Assembly: GCA_902712845.1 (NCBI GenBank)
Contig: LR743504.1
Span: 1,896,001-1,960,000 of the forward strand
Origin: Methylobacterium bullatum
Lineage (GTDB): Bacteria > Pseudomonadota > Alphaproteobacteria > Rhizobiales > Beijerinckiaceae
DNA: 64,000 nt
Direction: 5' to 3'
Position numbers and translations under genes: made by a program. Of this stretch, positions 16,633-24,900 are shown piece after piece. The notes under the pieces were generated by a model. The model saw only the letters and a program-made list of their open reading frames with translations, was not told the DNA's origin and did no database searches. Each line of letters begins with the position of its first letter. Within the stretch, counting starts at the first letter, position 1.

Positions 16633-17526
16633 ATGAGTGTCGTTCGTCGGTTTCTGGTCGCGCCTTCACTCGTTCGTCTGATCCGCAAGGAGCGCGGCGG
16701 TTCGAAGATCACCGAGGGCTATTTCGCTCCCCAGGCCGGTCGCACGTCCTATGTCCGCGTGGATGGCCAGAACTGCCATCTCGTTCTCGTCACGACGGCG
16801 CCGGACGGAACGTCGAGCGAGGAGCGGACCGATGTCCCTCGCGCCCACGGCGATGCCCTTCTGGATGTCTGCTCCGGCAAGGCGATCTACGACCGTGCCG
16901 TGCTCGCGCTCGGCAACGGCCGCGAGGCGCTCGTCGACCGCTACGCGACACCGGGCGCCCTCGACCTGCTCAGCGTCGTGTTCGACGACACCGCCCAGGC
17001 CGCGGCCTTCGTGCCCCCGGTCTGGTTCGGCGAGGACGTCTCCGAGAATGCCGCCTATGACCGGCATTCCGTGGCGATCCAGGGTGTGCCTCAGACCGGC
17101 GAGGTTCCCCTTAACAACGCCGCCCTCGAAGCGATCCTCGATCTGCTCGAGCCGCGCTTCGGTTTCGGCCGCTTCAATGCCCCGCCGCCCAAGGCCGGCG
17201 AGGACGAGGCGACCCTTCGGGCGAACCGCCGCGCCGCCGCTCTGGCTGCCAAGGCCGCTGCTCCCGCCGCCATCCCGGTGGAAGAGCCCGCGCCCCAACC
17301 CATCGTCGAGGAACGGAGTGAGGAGCGTCGGGACGTGCCCGCCGCTGCGGAGGAGACCGCCACGGACGCTCCGATCCGCACCGATGCCCGCATCGACGAC
17401 GTCATCGAGAGCCTGTCGCAGGCTCTGGGTGCGTCTCAACCGTCCCGCGCTCCTGCACGCGACGACGATCCGGCCGCCGAATTCGAGCGCTGGACCGTGC
17501 GTCCCCGCCGTACTCCGCAGACCTGA
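16633..17526 (+). CDS. Degenerate CYTH-domain protein with acidic tail
   Basis: A 297-residue protein. Residues 1-180 follow the CYTH (triphosphate tunnel) pattern: RRFLVAPSLVRLI where family members have an ERKFLV strand, TEGYFAPQ, YVRVDG, a Ser/Glu/Arg stretch then AHGDALLDVCSGKAIYDRAV, and FVPPVWFGEDVSENAAYD where CYTH proteins have P-x-WLG-x-EVT. The ExExK motif that binds metal and triphosphate is missing (VVRRF at residues 3-7), so catalysis is doubtful. The C-terminal 110 residues are Ala/Pro/Glu-rich and probably disordered. ATG 16633 has GGGGGAGAG nine bases before it. Homology is a by-eye judgement. Confidence 0.55.
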   Translation: MSVVRRFLVAPSLVRLIRKERGGSKITEGYFAPQAGRTSYVRVDGQNCHLVLVTTAPDGTSSEERTDVPRAHGDALLDVCSGKAIYDRAVLALGNGREALVDRYATPGALDLLSVVFDDTAQAAAFVPPVWFGEDVSENAAYDRHSVAIQGVPQTGEVPLNNAALEAILDLLEPRFGFGRFNAPPPKAGEDEATLRANRRAAALAAKAAAPAAIPVEEPAPQPIVEERSEERRDVPAAAEETATDAPIRTDARIDDVIESLSQALGASQPSRAPARDDDPAAEFERWTVRPRRTPQT

Positions 17527-17793
17527 ACCATCGGGGCCGGAGGTGGACCATGCCCATCTCCGGGCTCCTCGCGAAGAGCCGGCGGCACCGGGCAGATCCG
17601 GCAAAGTCGATCACCAACGATCGTATGCAGTAGCGCGACAGAAGCTCGGCGCGTTACAGAAGCAGCCCATCCTCACGCTTTCGGCGAGAAACAAAGATAA
17701 TCTCTCATAGCCGCGTTGAGGCGAGGGATTAAACTCGCTAGCGTCTCGGCAAGACAGACGAGCGTGCGCCCAACGAGGCGCCTGTGAGGGAAC

Positions 17794-19185
17794 ATGGCTC
17801 AGACCACCGTCCATGCCGGAGGCAGCGCGCCGGCAGCACCGACACCTCACGAACCTTGGTACAAGGTCCTCTACATCCAGGTGCTGATCGCCATCGCACT
17901 AGGCATCCTGCTCGGATATCTGCACCCCGAATGGGGCAAGTCCGTCAAGTGGTTGGGCGACGCCTTCATCGCCCTCATCAAGATGATGATCGCGCCGATC
18001 ATCTTCTGTACCATCGTCCACGGCATCGCCTCCATCGGCGACCTGAAGAAGGTCGGCCGCGTAGGCTTGAAGGCATTGGTCTATTTCGAGGTGGTCTCGA
18101 CCATTGCGCTCCTCATCGGCGTGCTTGTGGGCGAGGTGGTGAAGCCGGGCGCCGGTTTCAATGCCGATGTGAGCAAACTCGACGGTAAATCGGTCGAGAA
18201 ATACGCCAAGATCGCCGCCGACGATTCCGTCACCGGCCACATCATGGCGCTGATCCCGAAGAGCTTCTTCGACGCTTTCGCCACGGGTGACCTGCTCCAG
18301 GTTCTTCTCATCTCGATCCTCACCGGCGTCGTGGTGACCGGCATGGGCAAGCGCGGCGAGGCGATCACGCACGCCATCGACACGGCCGGCCAGATCTTCT
18401 TCCGCATCATTGGCCTCGTGGTGAAGCTCGCCCCCATCGGTGCCTTCGGCGCCATGGCATTCACCATCGGCCAGTACGGCATCGGCAAGGTGATCGATCT
18501 CGCCTGGCTCGTCGGCACCTTCTACGTCACCGCCTTCCTGTTCGTGGTTCTGGTCCTTGGCGGCATCGCCCGGGTGGCCGGCTTCTCGATCTTCAAGTTC
18601 CTGGCCTACATCAAGGACGAACTCCTCATCGTGCTCGGCACCTCGTCCTCCGAGACGGTGTTGCCGCACATGATGACGAAGATGCGCCGCCTGGGCGCCT
18701 CGGATTCCGTCGTGGGCTTGGTGATCCCCACCGGCTACTCGTTCAACCTCGACGGCACCAACATCTACATGACGCTGGCGTCGCTGTTCCTGGCCCAGGC
18801 CGTGGGCGCGGACCTGTCGTTCGGCCAGTACGCCACCATCATCCTGGTGGCGATGCTGACCTCGAAGGGGGCCTCCGGCGTCACGGGCGCCGGCTTCATC
18901 ACTCTTGCGGCCACGCTCAGCGCCATCCCGAACAATCCGGTGCCGGTTGCCGCCATGACCCTGATCCTGGGTGTCGACAAGTTCATGTCGGAGTGCCGGG
19001 CCATCACCAACCTGATCGGCAACGGCGTCGCCACGGTGGTGGTCAGCCGCTGGGAGGGCGAACTCGACCAGGAGAAGTTGAACCAGGTCATGGCGCATCC
19101 CTTCTCCATCGGCACCGACATTTCGGATCATGCGCCCAACATGGACCAGGAGCCCGCTCCCCGTCCGGCCGTCGCTGCACAGTAG
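17794..19185 (+). CDS. dctA: C4-dicarboxylate transporter DctA (DAACS family)
   Basis: Proton/sodium-coupled symporter importing succinate, fumarate and malate through the inner membrane. The 463-residue protein has the DAACS signature: [20 protein letters not shown], the serine-rich re-entrant loop [26 protein letters not shown], LLTSKGAxGV-like [15 protein letters not shown] and the terminal [16 protein letters not shown]. Length and motifs are complete. Its start is preceded by GTGAGGGAAC. A ROK kinase gene follows after only nine bases and may be cotranscribed. No dctBD two-component genes are nearby. Confidence 0.95.
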   Translation: MAQTTVHAGGSAPAAPTPHEPWYKVLYIQVLIAIALGILLGYLHPEWGKSVKWLGDAFIALIKMMIAPIIFCTIVHGIASIGDLKKVGRVGLKALVYFEVVSTIALLIGVLVGEVVKPGAGFNADVSKLDGKSVEKYAKIAADDSVTGHIMALIPKSFFDAFATGDLLQVLLISILTGVVVTGMGKRGEAITHAIDTAGQIFFRIIGLVVKLAPIGAFGAMAFTIGQYGIGKVIDLAWLVGTFYVTAFLFVVLVLGGIARVAGFSIFKFLAYIKDELLIVLGTSSSETVLPHMMTKMRRLGASDSVVGLVIPTGYSFNLDGTNIYMTLASLFLAQAVGADLSFGQYATIILVAMLTSKGASGVTGAGFITLAATLSAIPNNPVPVAAMTLILGVDKFMSECRAITNLIGNGVATVVVSRWEGELDQEKLNQVMAHPFSIGTDISDHAPNMDQEPAPRPAVAAQ

Positions 19186-19194
19186 CGCCGCATC

Positions 19195-20115
19195 GTGGAC
19201 TCTGCGCGCCTGCGCATCGGGATCGACCTCGGCGGGACCAAGATCGCCGGCATCGCCCTCGATGCCGGCGGAGCCGTTCGCGCCGAGGCGAGGATTTCGA
19301 CCCCGCGAAACGATTACGACGCCACCCTCGACGCGATCGCCGCGCTGGTCCTGCGCCTTGAGCGGGACGCCGGCGGCGTCGGTAGCGTCGGCATCGGCAT
19401 GCCGGGGGCCATCACGCCCGTCAGCGGCCTTGTCAAGAACGCCAACTCGGTCTGGCTGAACGGCAGGCCCTTCGTCATCGATATCGCGGCGCGGCTCGGC
19501 CGGCCGGTCAGAGCCGAGAACGATGCCAATTGCCTCGCGGTCTCCGAGGCGGTGGATGGCGCGGGTGCCGGGGCGCGGGTCGTCTGGGCGATCATCCTCG
19601 GGACCGGCGTCGGCTCCGGCATCGCCATCGACGGGGTCGCCCTGTCGGGCGCCAACCGCATCGCCGGCGAATGGGGCCACAATCCGCTTCCCGCCCCGCG
19701 CGACGACGAACGGCCCGGCCCGTCCTGCTATTGCGGGCGGCACGGCTGTATCGAGACCTGGCTCTCCGGTCCCGGCCTCGCCGCCGATCATGCTCGGCGC
19801 GTCGGAGTTCCAGCGGCGACCGGTGAAGCGGTGATCGCCGCCGCGCGCGCCGGTGATGTCACCGCATCGAAGAGCATCACCCGCTACCAGGAGCGTCTCG
19901 CCCGCAGCATCGCCGGCGTCATCAACATCCTCGACCCCGACACAGTGGTCCTCGGCGGAGGCTTGTCGACGGTGCCGGAACTGACCGCCGATCTCGACAC
20001 GCTTCTTCTTCCGCACGTCTTCTCCGATGAATGCGGGACACCGATCCGGGTGAGCCACCACGGCGACGCATCCGGCGTGCGGGGTGCAGCCTGGTTATGG
20101 GGCATCCCCGCCTGA
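19195..20115 (+). CDS. ROK-family sugar kinase
   Basis: A 306-residue ROK kinase, probably a fructokinase, glucokinase or N-acetylglucosamine kinase. Motifs appear in the normal order: IGIDLGGTKIAGIALD (phosphate 1), GIGMPGAI, ENDANCLAVSEA, ILGTGVGSGI (phosphate 2), the zinc site GEWGHNPLP with CYCGRHGCIETWLSGPGL, and VVLGGGLS. The zinc-binding Cys/His set is complete. The start is a GTG directly after dctA with no clear ribosome binding site, which suggests coupling to dctA. It is a useful contrast to the permuted ROK protein at 47187. Confidence 0.9.
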   Translation: MDSARLRIGIDLGGTKIAGIALDAGGAVRAEARISTPRNDYDATLDAIAALVLRLERDAGGVGSVGIGMPGAITPVSGLVKNANSVWLNGRPFVIDIAARLGRPVRAENDANCLAVSEAVDGAGAGARVVWAIILGTGVGSGIAIDGVALSGANRIAGEWGHNPLPAPRDDERPGPSCYCGRHGCIETWLSGPGLAADHARRVGVPAATGEAVIAAARAGDVTASKSITRYQERLARSIAGVINILDPDTVVLGGGLSTVPELTADLDTLLLPHVFSDECGTPIRVSHHGDASGVRGAAWLWGIPA

Positions 20116-20184
20116 ACCTCTCCCCATCGCGCCCCGCAGCCGGTATGGACGGGGACAATCACACAACGACGTGAGCGTATTCCC

Positions 20185-21462
20185 ATGACGAGTCTGGCTT
20201 CCCTCGATCCCGCCGCCCGCGACGCGCTTCACGCGAAGACCCGCGAGGCCTACGAGGCCTTCAAGAGCCGAGGCCTCAAGCTCGACATGACCCGTGGCAA
20301 GCCGGCGCCGGAGCAGCTCGACCTGTCCAGCGCGATGATGTCGTTGCCCGGCAACGGCGATCATTTCGCCGAGGCGGGTGACGATGCGCGCAATTATGGC
20401 GGCCTCCAGGGTCTGCCCGAGGCGCGTGCCCTGTTCGCGCCGATGGTGCAGGCGCCGCCGGCCCAGATCGTCATCGGCGACAATTCGAGCCTCGCGCTCA
20501 TGCACGATTGTATCGCCTGGGCTCTGCTGAAAGGCGTGCCCGGCTCGGTGAAGCCGTGGTCGAAGGAGGAGGAGCCGGTCATCCTCTGTCCCGTCCCCGG
20601 CTACGACCGCCACTTCGCCATCTGCGAAGCCCTGGGCATCCGCATGCTGCCCGTCCCCATGACCGGCCAGGGGCCGGACATGGACGTGGTCGAGAAACTG
20701 GCCGCCGATCCGGCCGTGAAGGGCATGTGGTGCGTGCCGAAATACGCCAATCCGAGCGGCGAGACCTATTCCGACGAGACCGTCCGGCGTCTGGCCGCCA
20801 TGGAAACCGGTGCCCCCGATTTTCGGCTGTTCTGGGACAACGCCTACACCGTCCATCACCTCACCGCCACGCGCCATCCCCTCGCCGACATCCTCGCCCT
20901 CTGCGAAGAAGCTGGCCATCCCGACCGGCCCTTCATCTTCGCCTCGACCTCTAAGGTCACCCTGGCGGGGGCGGGCATCGCCGTGTTCGCCTCCTCACCG
21001 GAAAACGTGCGCTGGTTCCTCGGCCGCTCGTTCTTCCGCACCATCGGGCCGGACAAGCTCAACCAGCTGCGCCACGTCCGCTTCCTCAAGGACATGGCCG
21101 GCATCGAGGCGCATATGGAGAAGCAGCGTGCGCTCATCGCGCCGAAATTCCAGGCCGTCCTCGACGCTTTGGAGGCTCGGCTCGGCGGAACCGGCGCGGC
21201 GACCTGGACGACGCCCGAAGGTGGCTACTTCATCACCGTCGATACGGTGGACGGCGCGGCACAGCGGACTGTGGCGCTGGCCAAGGAGGCCGGCATCGCC
21301 CTGACGCCCGCCGGCGCGACCTCCCCTTACGGACGCGACCCGCATGACCGCACCCTGCGCCTCGCGCCGACCTTCCCTTCGCTCTCGGACGTGAAGGCGG
21401 CGGCGGAGGGAATCGCCCTCTGCATCCTCCTCGCCGGACTCGAGACCGAGACGGCGGCCTGA
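20185..21462 (+). CDS. Class I aminotransferase, aspartate-aminotransferase-like (Ic type)
   Basis: A 425-residue PLP enzyme. The beginning LKLDMTRGKPAPEQLDLS, the substrate-loop NYGGLQGLPEARALFAP and the segment KGMWCVPKYANPSGETYSDE identify the group found in actinobacteria and alphaproteobacteria that transaminates aspartate. The PLP lysine lies in ASTSKVTLAGAGIAV, and the carboxylate-binding arginine in RTLRLAPTFPS. Members transfer the amino group between aspartate/glutamate and 2-oxoacids. No biosynthetic genes adjoin it, so the physiological substrate is open. Confidence 0.85.
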   Translation: MTSLASLDPAARDALHAKTREAYEAFKSRGLKLDMTRGKPAPEQLDLSSAMMSLPGNGDHFAEAGDDARNYGGLQGLPEARALFAPMVQAPPAQIVIGDNSSLALMHDCIAWALLKGVPGSVKPWSKEEEPVILCPVPGYDRHFAICEALGIRMLPVPMTGQGPDMDVVEKLAADPAVKGMWCVPKYANPSGETYSDETVRRLAAMETGAPDFRLFWDNAYTVHHLTATRHPLADILALCEEAGHPDRPFIFASTSKVTLAGAGIAVFASSPENVRWFLGRSFFRTIGPDKLNQLRHVRFLKDMAGIEAHMEKQRALIAPKFQAVLDALEARLGGTGAATWTTPEGGYFITVDTVDGAAQRTVALAKEAGIALTPAGATSPYGRDPHDRTLRLAPTFPSLSDVKAAAEGIALCILLAGLETETAA

Positions 21463-21746
21463 CGCGGGCCGCCACGCACGGCGCATCCCTCCGCACTGCC
21501 CGGGCGGGGGGAGCTGGCCGGGACGCGCGTCGAGGCGTCCGCCGAAGGCGGGGAATTCACCGGCCCCCCCCCATCCCGCTCACTCATCGCAGATGGGACA
21601 ATGAGGCCGCTATCTTCCACCACACATCGGCGGACGGGCTGAACGTTCGTGGGATCGGGTGGTGAAGGGTGCTCTCCCCGCCTGCGACGGGGCGGGAGGC
21701 GTTACCGCCCGAGGGGGCGGCGATAAGCAAGCCGAGCCCTATGGGC

Positions 21747-22271
21747 TCAGCGGAAGCCGCCGACCCTACGGTCGCGCTTGCGCTCGGCGGCGGGCTGATA
21801 CGCGATCTCGGCGTGGTGGGTGCAATAGGGCAGGCCGGTGATCGAGCGGTCGCCGCAATAGTGGAACTCCGGCGATGTCGGGTCGCCCAGGGGCCAGCGA
21901 CACATGGATTCGCGCAGATCCATGATGGTCACGCGCTTGGACACGGCCAGCGGCATGCTCTGGGCGGCGACCGCGGCATTCGTCTCGGGAAACAGCAGGC
22001 TCGGCGCGGCGACGGTATCGGCCGCAGCCGCCAACTCCACGACGTTGTCGGCCTCGGCTTCGCGGATTGCAGGCTTCTTGCGGCCGTTGCCGGGCGAATC
22101 CGCCGCTTTCACGCGGCCCGACAGACCCAGCCGGTGAACCTTGCCGATGACGGCGTTGCGCGTGACGCCACCGAGCTGCGCGGCGATCTGGCTAGCGCTG
22201 AGTCCCTCGTCCCAGAGGCGCCGGAGTACCTCGACACGCTCGTCCGTCCAGCCAGCACCGGTATCCGTCAT
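21747..22271 (-). CDS. gcrA: Cell-cycle transcription regulator GcrA
   Basis: GcrA is an alphaproteobacterial sigma70-associated activator that, with CcrM methylation at GANTC sites, drives S-phase genes. The 174-residue protein has the N-terminal DNA-binding helix set WTDERVEVLRRLWDEGLSASQ followed by GGVTRNAVIGKVHRLGLSGR. The conserved C-terminal sigma-binding module has CRWPLGDPTSPEFHYCGD, GLPYCTHH and the end AYQPAAERKRDRR. The middle (about 60-105) is variable. A strong GGAGGGGG lies just before the ATG at 22271. It is divergent from the iron ABC transporter genes. Confidence 0.95.
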   Translation of the reverse strand: MTDTGAGWTDERVEVLRRLWDEGLSASQIAAQLGGVTRNAVIGKVHRLGLSGRVKAADSPGNGRKKPAIREAEADNVVELAAAADTVAAPSLLFPETNAAVAAQSMPLAVSKRVTIMDLRESMCRWPLGDPTSPEFHYCGDRSITGLPYCTHHAEIAYQPAAERKRDRRVGGFR

Positions 22272-22655
22272 CGCCCCCTCCGACATCCGCTCGATTCCCC
22301 CGACCGACACGGGACGATCCCTGCGACACCTCGCATGGCCACTCCGCCCGTTGCCATACAGATGGTGGTCGCGCAGGGCACCCTTACGACGACGATCGGA
22401 ACCGTACAGGACGCCTCGACACGGATGCAAGAGCGCCCGGAAGGAGGGGGGGAGTTTCCACCGGCAAACCGTCGGGAGCGTCCCGCATGCACTCCGAAAG
22501 GCCCGGCCGGAAAGCGGCTCCGCCTTGTGTGCGACGGCGCAATCCCTCGTTCGACCCCGACCCAGCCGCCCGCTGGCCCGGCTTCCCCTTGACCTGAGGC
22601 GGGATCGGGCGAGAAGCGCGTGTTTCACCACGAGCCGAAAAGCGAGAGGCTGGTC
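22272..22655. other. Intergenic between divergent gcrA and ABC transporter operon
   Basis: About 380 bases holding the start regions of gcrA (minus) and the ABC ATPase (plus). Short frames here are not protein-like. I see no recognisable riboswitch, and no GANTC cluster or clear operator. Confidence 0.45.
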
Positions 22656-23735
22656 ATGGCCGCGACCGATCCGACCGAGGGACGCCGCCTCGGCGAGGTG
22701 CCGCCGCGCCTCGAGACACGCGGCCTCAGCGTCGATTTCGGTCGCAAACATGCCCTCGACGACGTTTCCCTCTCGGTCCGGGCGGGAGAAATCATCGCGC
22801 TTCTGGGTGATTCCGGTTGCGGCAAGAGCACCCTGTTGCGAGCGGTGGCGGGCCTCGAACAGCCGAGCGGCGGGCTGGTCCTGCTCGATGGCCAGGCGAT
22901 GAGCGCCCGGGTGCCGCCGGAGGAGCGCGGCGTCGGACTGATGTTCCAGGATTACGCCCTGTTCCCCCATCTCACCGTCCTGCAGAACGTCCGCTTCGGT
23001 CTGCACCGGCTGCGCGCCGACGAAGCCGATGCCGTCGCGAAGGCGCGGCTGGAGCAGGTTGGCCTCGCCGACCGGGCCGCGAGCTATCCTGGCTCGCTGT
23101 CGGGCGGGGAAAGCCAGCGCGTGGCGCTCGCCCGTGCCCTGGCGCCGGGGCCGCGCGTGCTGCTTCTCGACGAGCCGTTCTCGAATCTCGACCGGCGCAA
23201 CCGGGACAGGGTGCGGGCCGACACCATCTCGGTCCTGCGTATCACCGGCGCCACCGCGCTCCTGGTGACACACGATCCGGAGGAGGCCTTGCTGGTGAGC
23301 GACCGCATCGTCTTGATGCGGGGCGGGCGCATCGTCCAGATCGGCACCGGCGCGGAACTCTACCGCCGCCCCGCCTCGTGGTTTGCCGCGAATTTCTTCG
23401 GCGATCTCATCGCTTTTCCCACGCGCTGCATCGATGGCGCTGCGGTGACGCCCTTCGGCGCGTTTCCGGCGCCGGGGATCGCGGACGGGGCGCCGGTCAC
23501 CGCCTGCGTCAGGCCCGAGGCGATCGGGCTGGCGGACGCAGCATCCGGTCATCCGGCGCGGGTGATCCGGCGGCGGTTTCTCGGACCAGTCGTGGAGCTG
23601 ACCCTGGCGGCGGATGGATTTCCCGAACCGTTCCGCCTCACGGTTTCCGAAGAGACATCGGCGGGGGAGGGCGATCGTGTCGGCCTGACCCTCGCGACGG
23701 GAGCAGGGCTAGTTTTTCCCGCCGGTCTGGATTAA
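22656..23735 (+). CDS. fbpC: Ferric-iron-type ABC transporter, ATP-binding protein
   Basis: ATPase of a 2-TM-domain import system, 359 residues. Motifs: Walker A GDSGCGKST, Q-loop MFQDYALFPHLTV, signature LSGGESQRVALARAL, Walker B VLLLDEPFSNLD, and H-loop VTHDPEEAL. The C-terminal 110 residues form a regulatory (TOBE-like) extension, as in FbpC/PotA/ThiQ ATPases. ATG 22656 has GCGAGAGG before it; an in-frame ATG at 22620 is possible. The binding-protein and fused permease genes follow, and the binding protein resembles iron-binding FutA/FbpA, so the operon probably imports Fe(III). Confidence 0.9.
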   Translation: MAATDPTEGRRLGEVPPRLETRGLSVDFGRKHALDDVSLSVRAGEIIALLGDSGCGKSTLLRAVAGLEQPSGGLVLLDGQAMSARVPPEERGVGLMFQDYALFPHLTVLQNVRFGLHRLRADEADAVAKARLEQVGLADRAASYPGSLSGGESQRVALARALAPGPRVLLLDEPFSNLDRRNRDRVRADTISVLRITGATALLVTHDPEEALLVSDRIVLMRGGRIVQIGTGAELYRRPASWFAANFFGDLIAFPTRCIDGAAVTPFGAFPAPGIADGAPVTACVRPEAIGLADAASGHPARVIRRRFLGPVVELTLAADGFPEPFRLTVSEETSAGEGDRVGLTLATGAGLVFPAGLD

Positions 23736-23761
23736 CCGAGCCTTGCTGTTCGTGTCCGACA

Positions 23762-23812
23762 ATATCCAGAAGTATAGTTTTTAACGATGATAAACTGAGG
23801 ACATAAGTCTTG
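23762..23812 (+). promoter_or_regulatory. AT-rich segment with imperfect inverted repeat before fbpA
   Basis: A 50-base AT-rich island in otherwise GC-rich DNA, between the ATPase and binding-protein genes. AGTTT (23776-23780) and AAACT (23792-23796) form an imperfect inverted repeat, and TATAGT (23773-23778) could be a -10 element although no good -35 is spaced correctly. It may hold a second promoter or iron-responsive operator for the highly expressed binding protein; this is inference. Confidence 0.35.
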
Positions 23813-23869
23813 CTTTTCCCGCGAAGATGCGGCCCAGAACCGGTCATTGCGAGAAGAGGGATGGACGTC

Positions 23870-24889
23870 ATGGTCGGTTGGGTCTCGAAATGTCTGATCG
23901 GCGGTGCGACCGCCTTCGCCTGGATCGCCGGAGCGACCGCCGCCGAGGTCAACATTTACACCACCCGTGAGCCTGGCCTGATCAAGCCCCTGCTCGATGC
24001 CTACACCGCCAAGAGCGGCGTCACCGTCAACACCGTCTTCGTCGAGAAGGGCCTTGCCGAGCGTGTGGCCTCAGAGGGCGAGCGGTCCAAGGCCGACGTG
24101 CTGATGACCGTCGATATCGGCAATCTCATCGAGCTCGTGGATCGAGGCCTCGCCCAGCCGGTCCGCACGGAGACCCTGGAAGCCGCCGTTCCGGCGCCCC
24201 TGCGCGATGCCGGCGGCCTCTGGTACGCCCTCTCCATGCGCGCCCGCGTCGCCTATGCCGACAAGGATCTCGCGGAGAAGGCCCTGACCTACGAGGAGCT
24301 CGCCGACCCGAAATGGAAGGGCAAGCTCTGCCTGCGCTCGGGCCAGCACCCCTACAACACCGCGCTCATCGCCCACTACATCGTCAAGCACGGGCCGGAT
24401 AAGGCGAAGGACTGGCTGACGGGCGTGAAGGCCAACCTCGCGCGCAAGCCGGCCGGTGGCGACCGTGACGTGGCCCGCGACATCCTGGCCGGAACCTGCG
24501 CCGTCGGTCTCGGCAACTCCTACTATGTCGGGCTGATGCGCTCGGGCAAGGGTGGCCCGGACCAGCAAAAATGGGGCGACGGGATCAACGTCGTGCTGCC
24601 GGTCTTCACCAGCGGCGGCACCCATGTGAACGTCTCCGGTGCGGTTGTCGCCAAGAGCGCGCCGAACCGCGACGAAGCGGTCAAGCTTCTCGAATACCTC
24701 GTCTCCGATGAAGGTCAGGGCCTCTATGCGAAGGCCAATTTCGAGTATCCGGTGAAGGCAGGCGCGCCGATCGACCCCCAGCTCACGGCGCTCGGCCCGT
24801 TGACCATCGATACCGTGCCGCTCGCCGAGATCGCCCGTAATCGCAAGGCGGCGAGCCTTCTGGTGGATACGGTGGGCTTCGATAACTGA
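23870..24889 (+). CDS. fbpA: Periplasmic Fe(III)-binding protein of ABC transporter
   Basis: A 339-residue exported protein with a signal peptide ending at GATAA/EVNIY. The mature start EVNIYTTREPGLIKPLLDAY and later RARVAYADKDL, LTYEELADPKWKGKLCLRSG, GNSYYVGLM and VSGAVVAKSAPN match the FutA/FbpA class of extracellular solute-binding proteins, where tyrosines such as those in NSYYVG coordinate ferric iron. ATG 23870 is preferred over 23861 because AGAGGG is nine bases upstream. Binding of a different oxyanion or metal cannot be excluded. Confidence 0.9.
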   Translation: MVGWVSKCLIGGATAFAWIAGATAAEVNIYTTREPGLIKPLLDAYTAKSGVTVNTVFVEKGLAERVASEGERSKADVLMTVDIGNLIELVDRGLAQPVRTETLEAAVPAPLRDAGGLWYALSMRARVAYADKDLAEKALTYEELADPKWKGKLCLRSGQHPYNTALIAHYIVKHGPDKAKDWLTGVKANLARKPAGGDRDVARDILAGTCAVGLGNSYYVGLMRSGKGGPDQQKWGDGINVVLPVFTSGGTHVNVSGAVVAKSAPNRDEAVKLLEYLVSDEGQGLYAKANFEYPVKAGAPIDPQLTALGPLTIDTVPLAEIARNRKAASLLVDTVGFDN

Positions 24890-24900
24890 AGCCCCGGCCG

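Noticed and set aside
17899-20061. 720-codon open frame on the minus strand
   Set aside because: It is antisense to dctA and the ROK kinase, both with complete motifs. The composition is that of a shadow frame.
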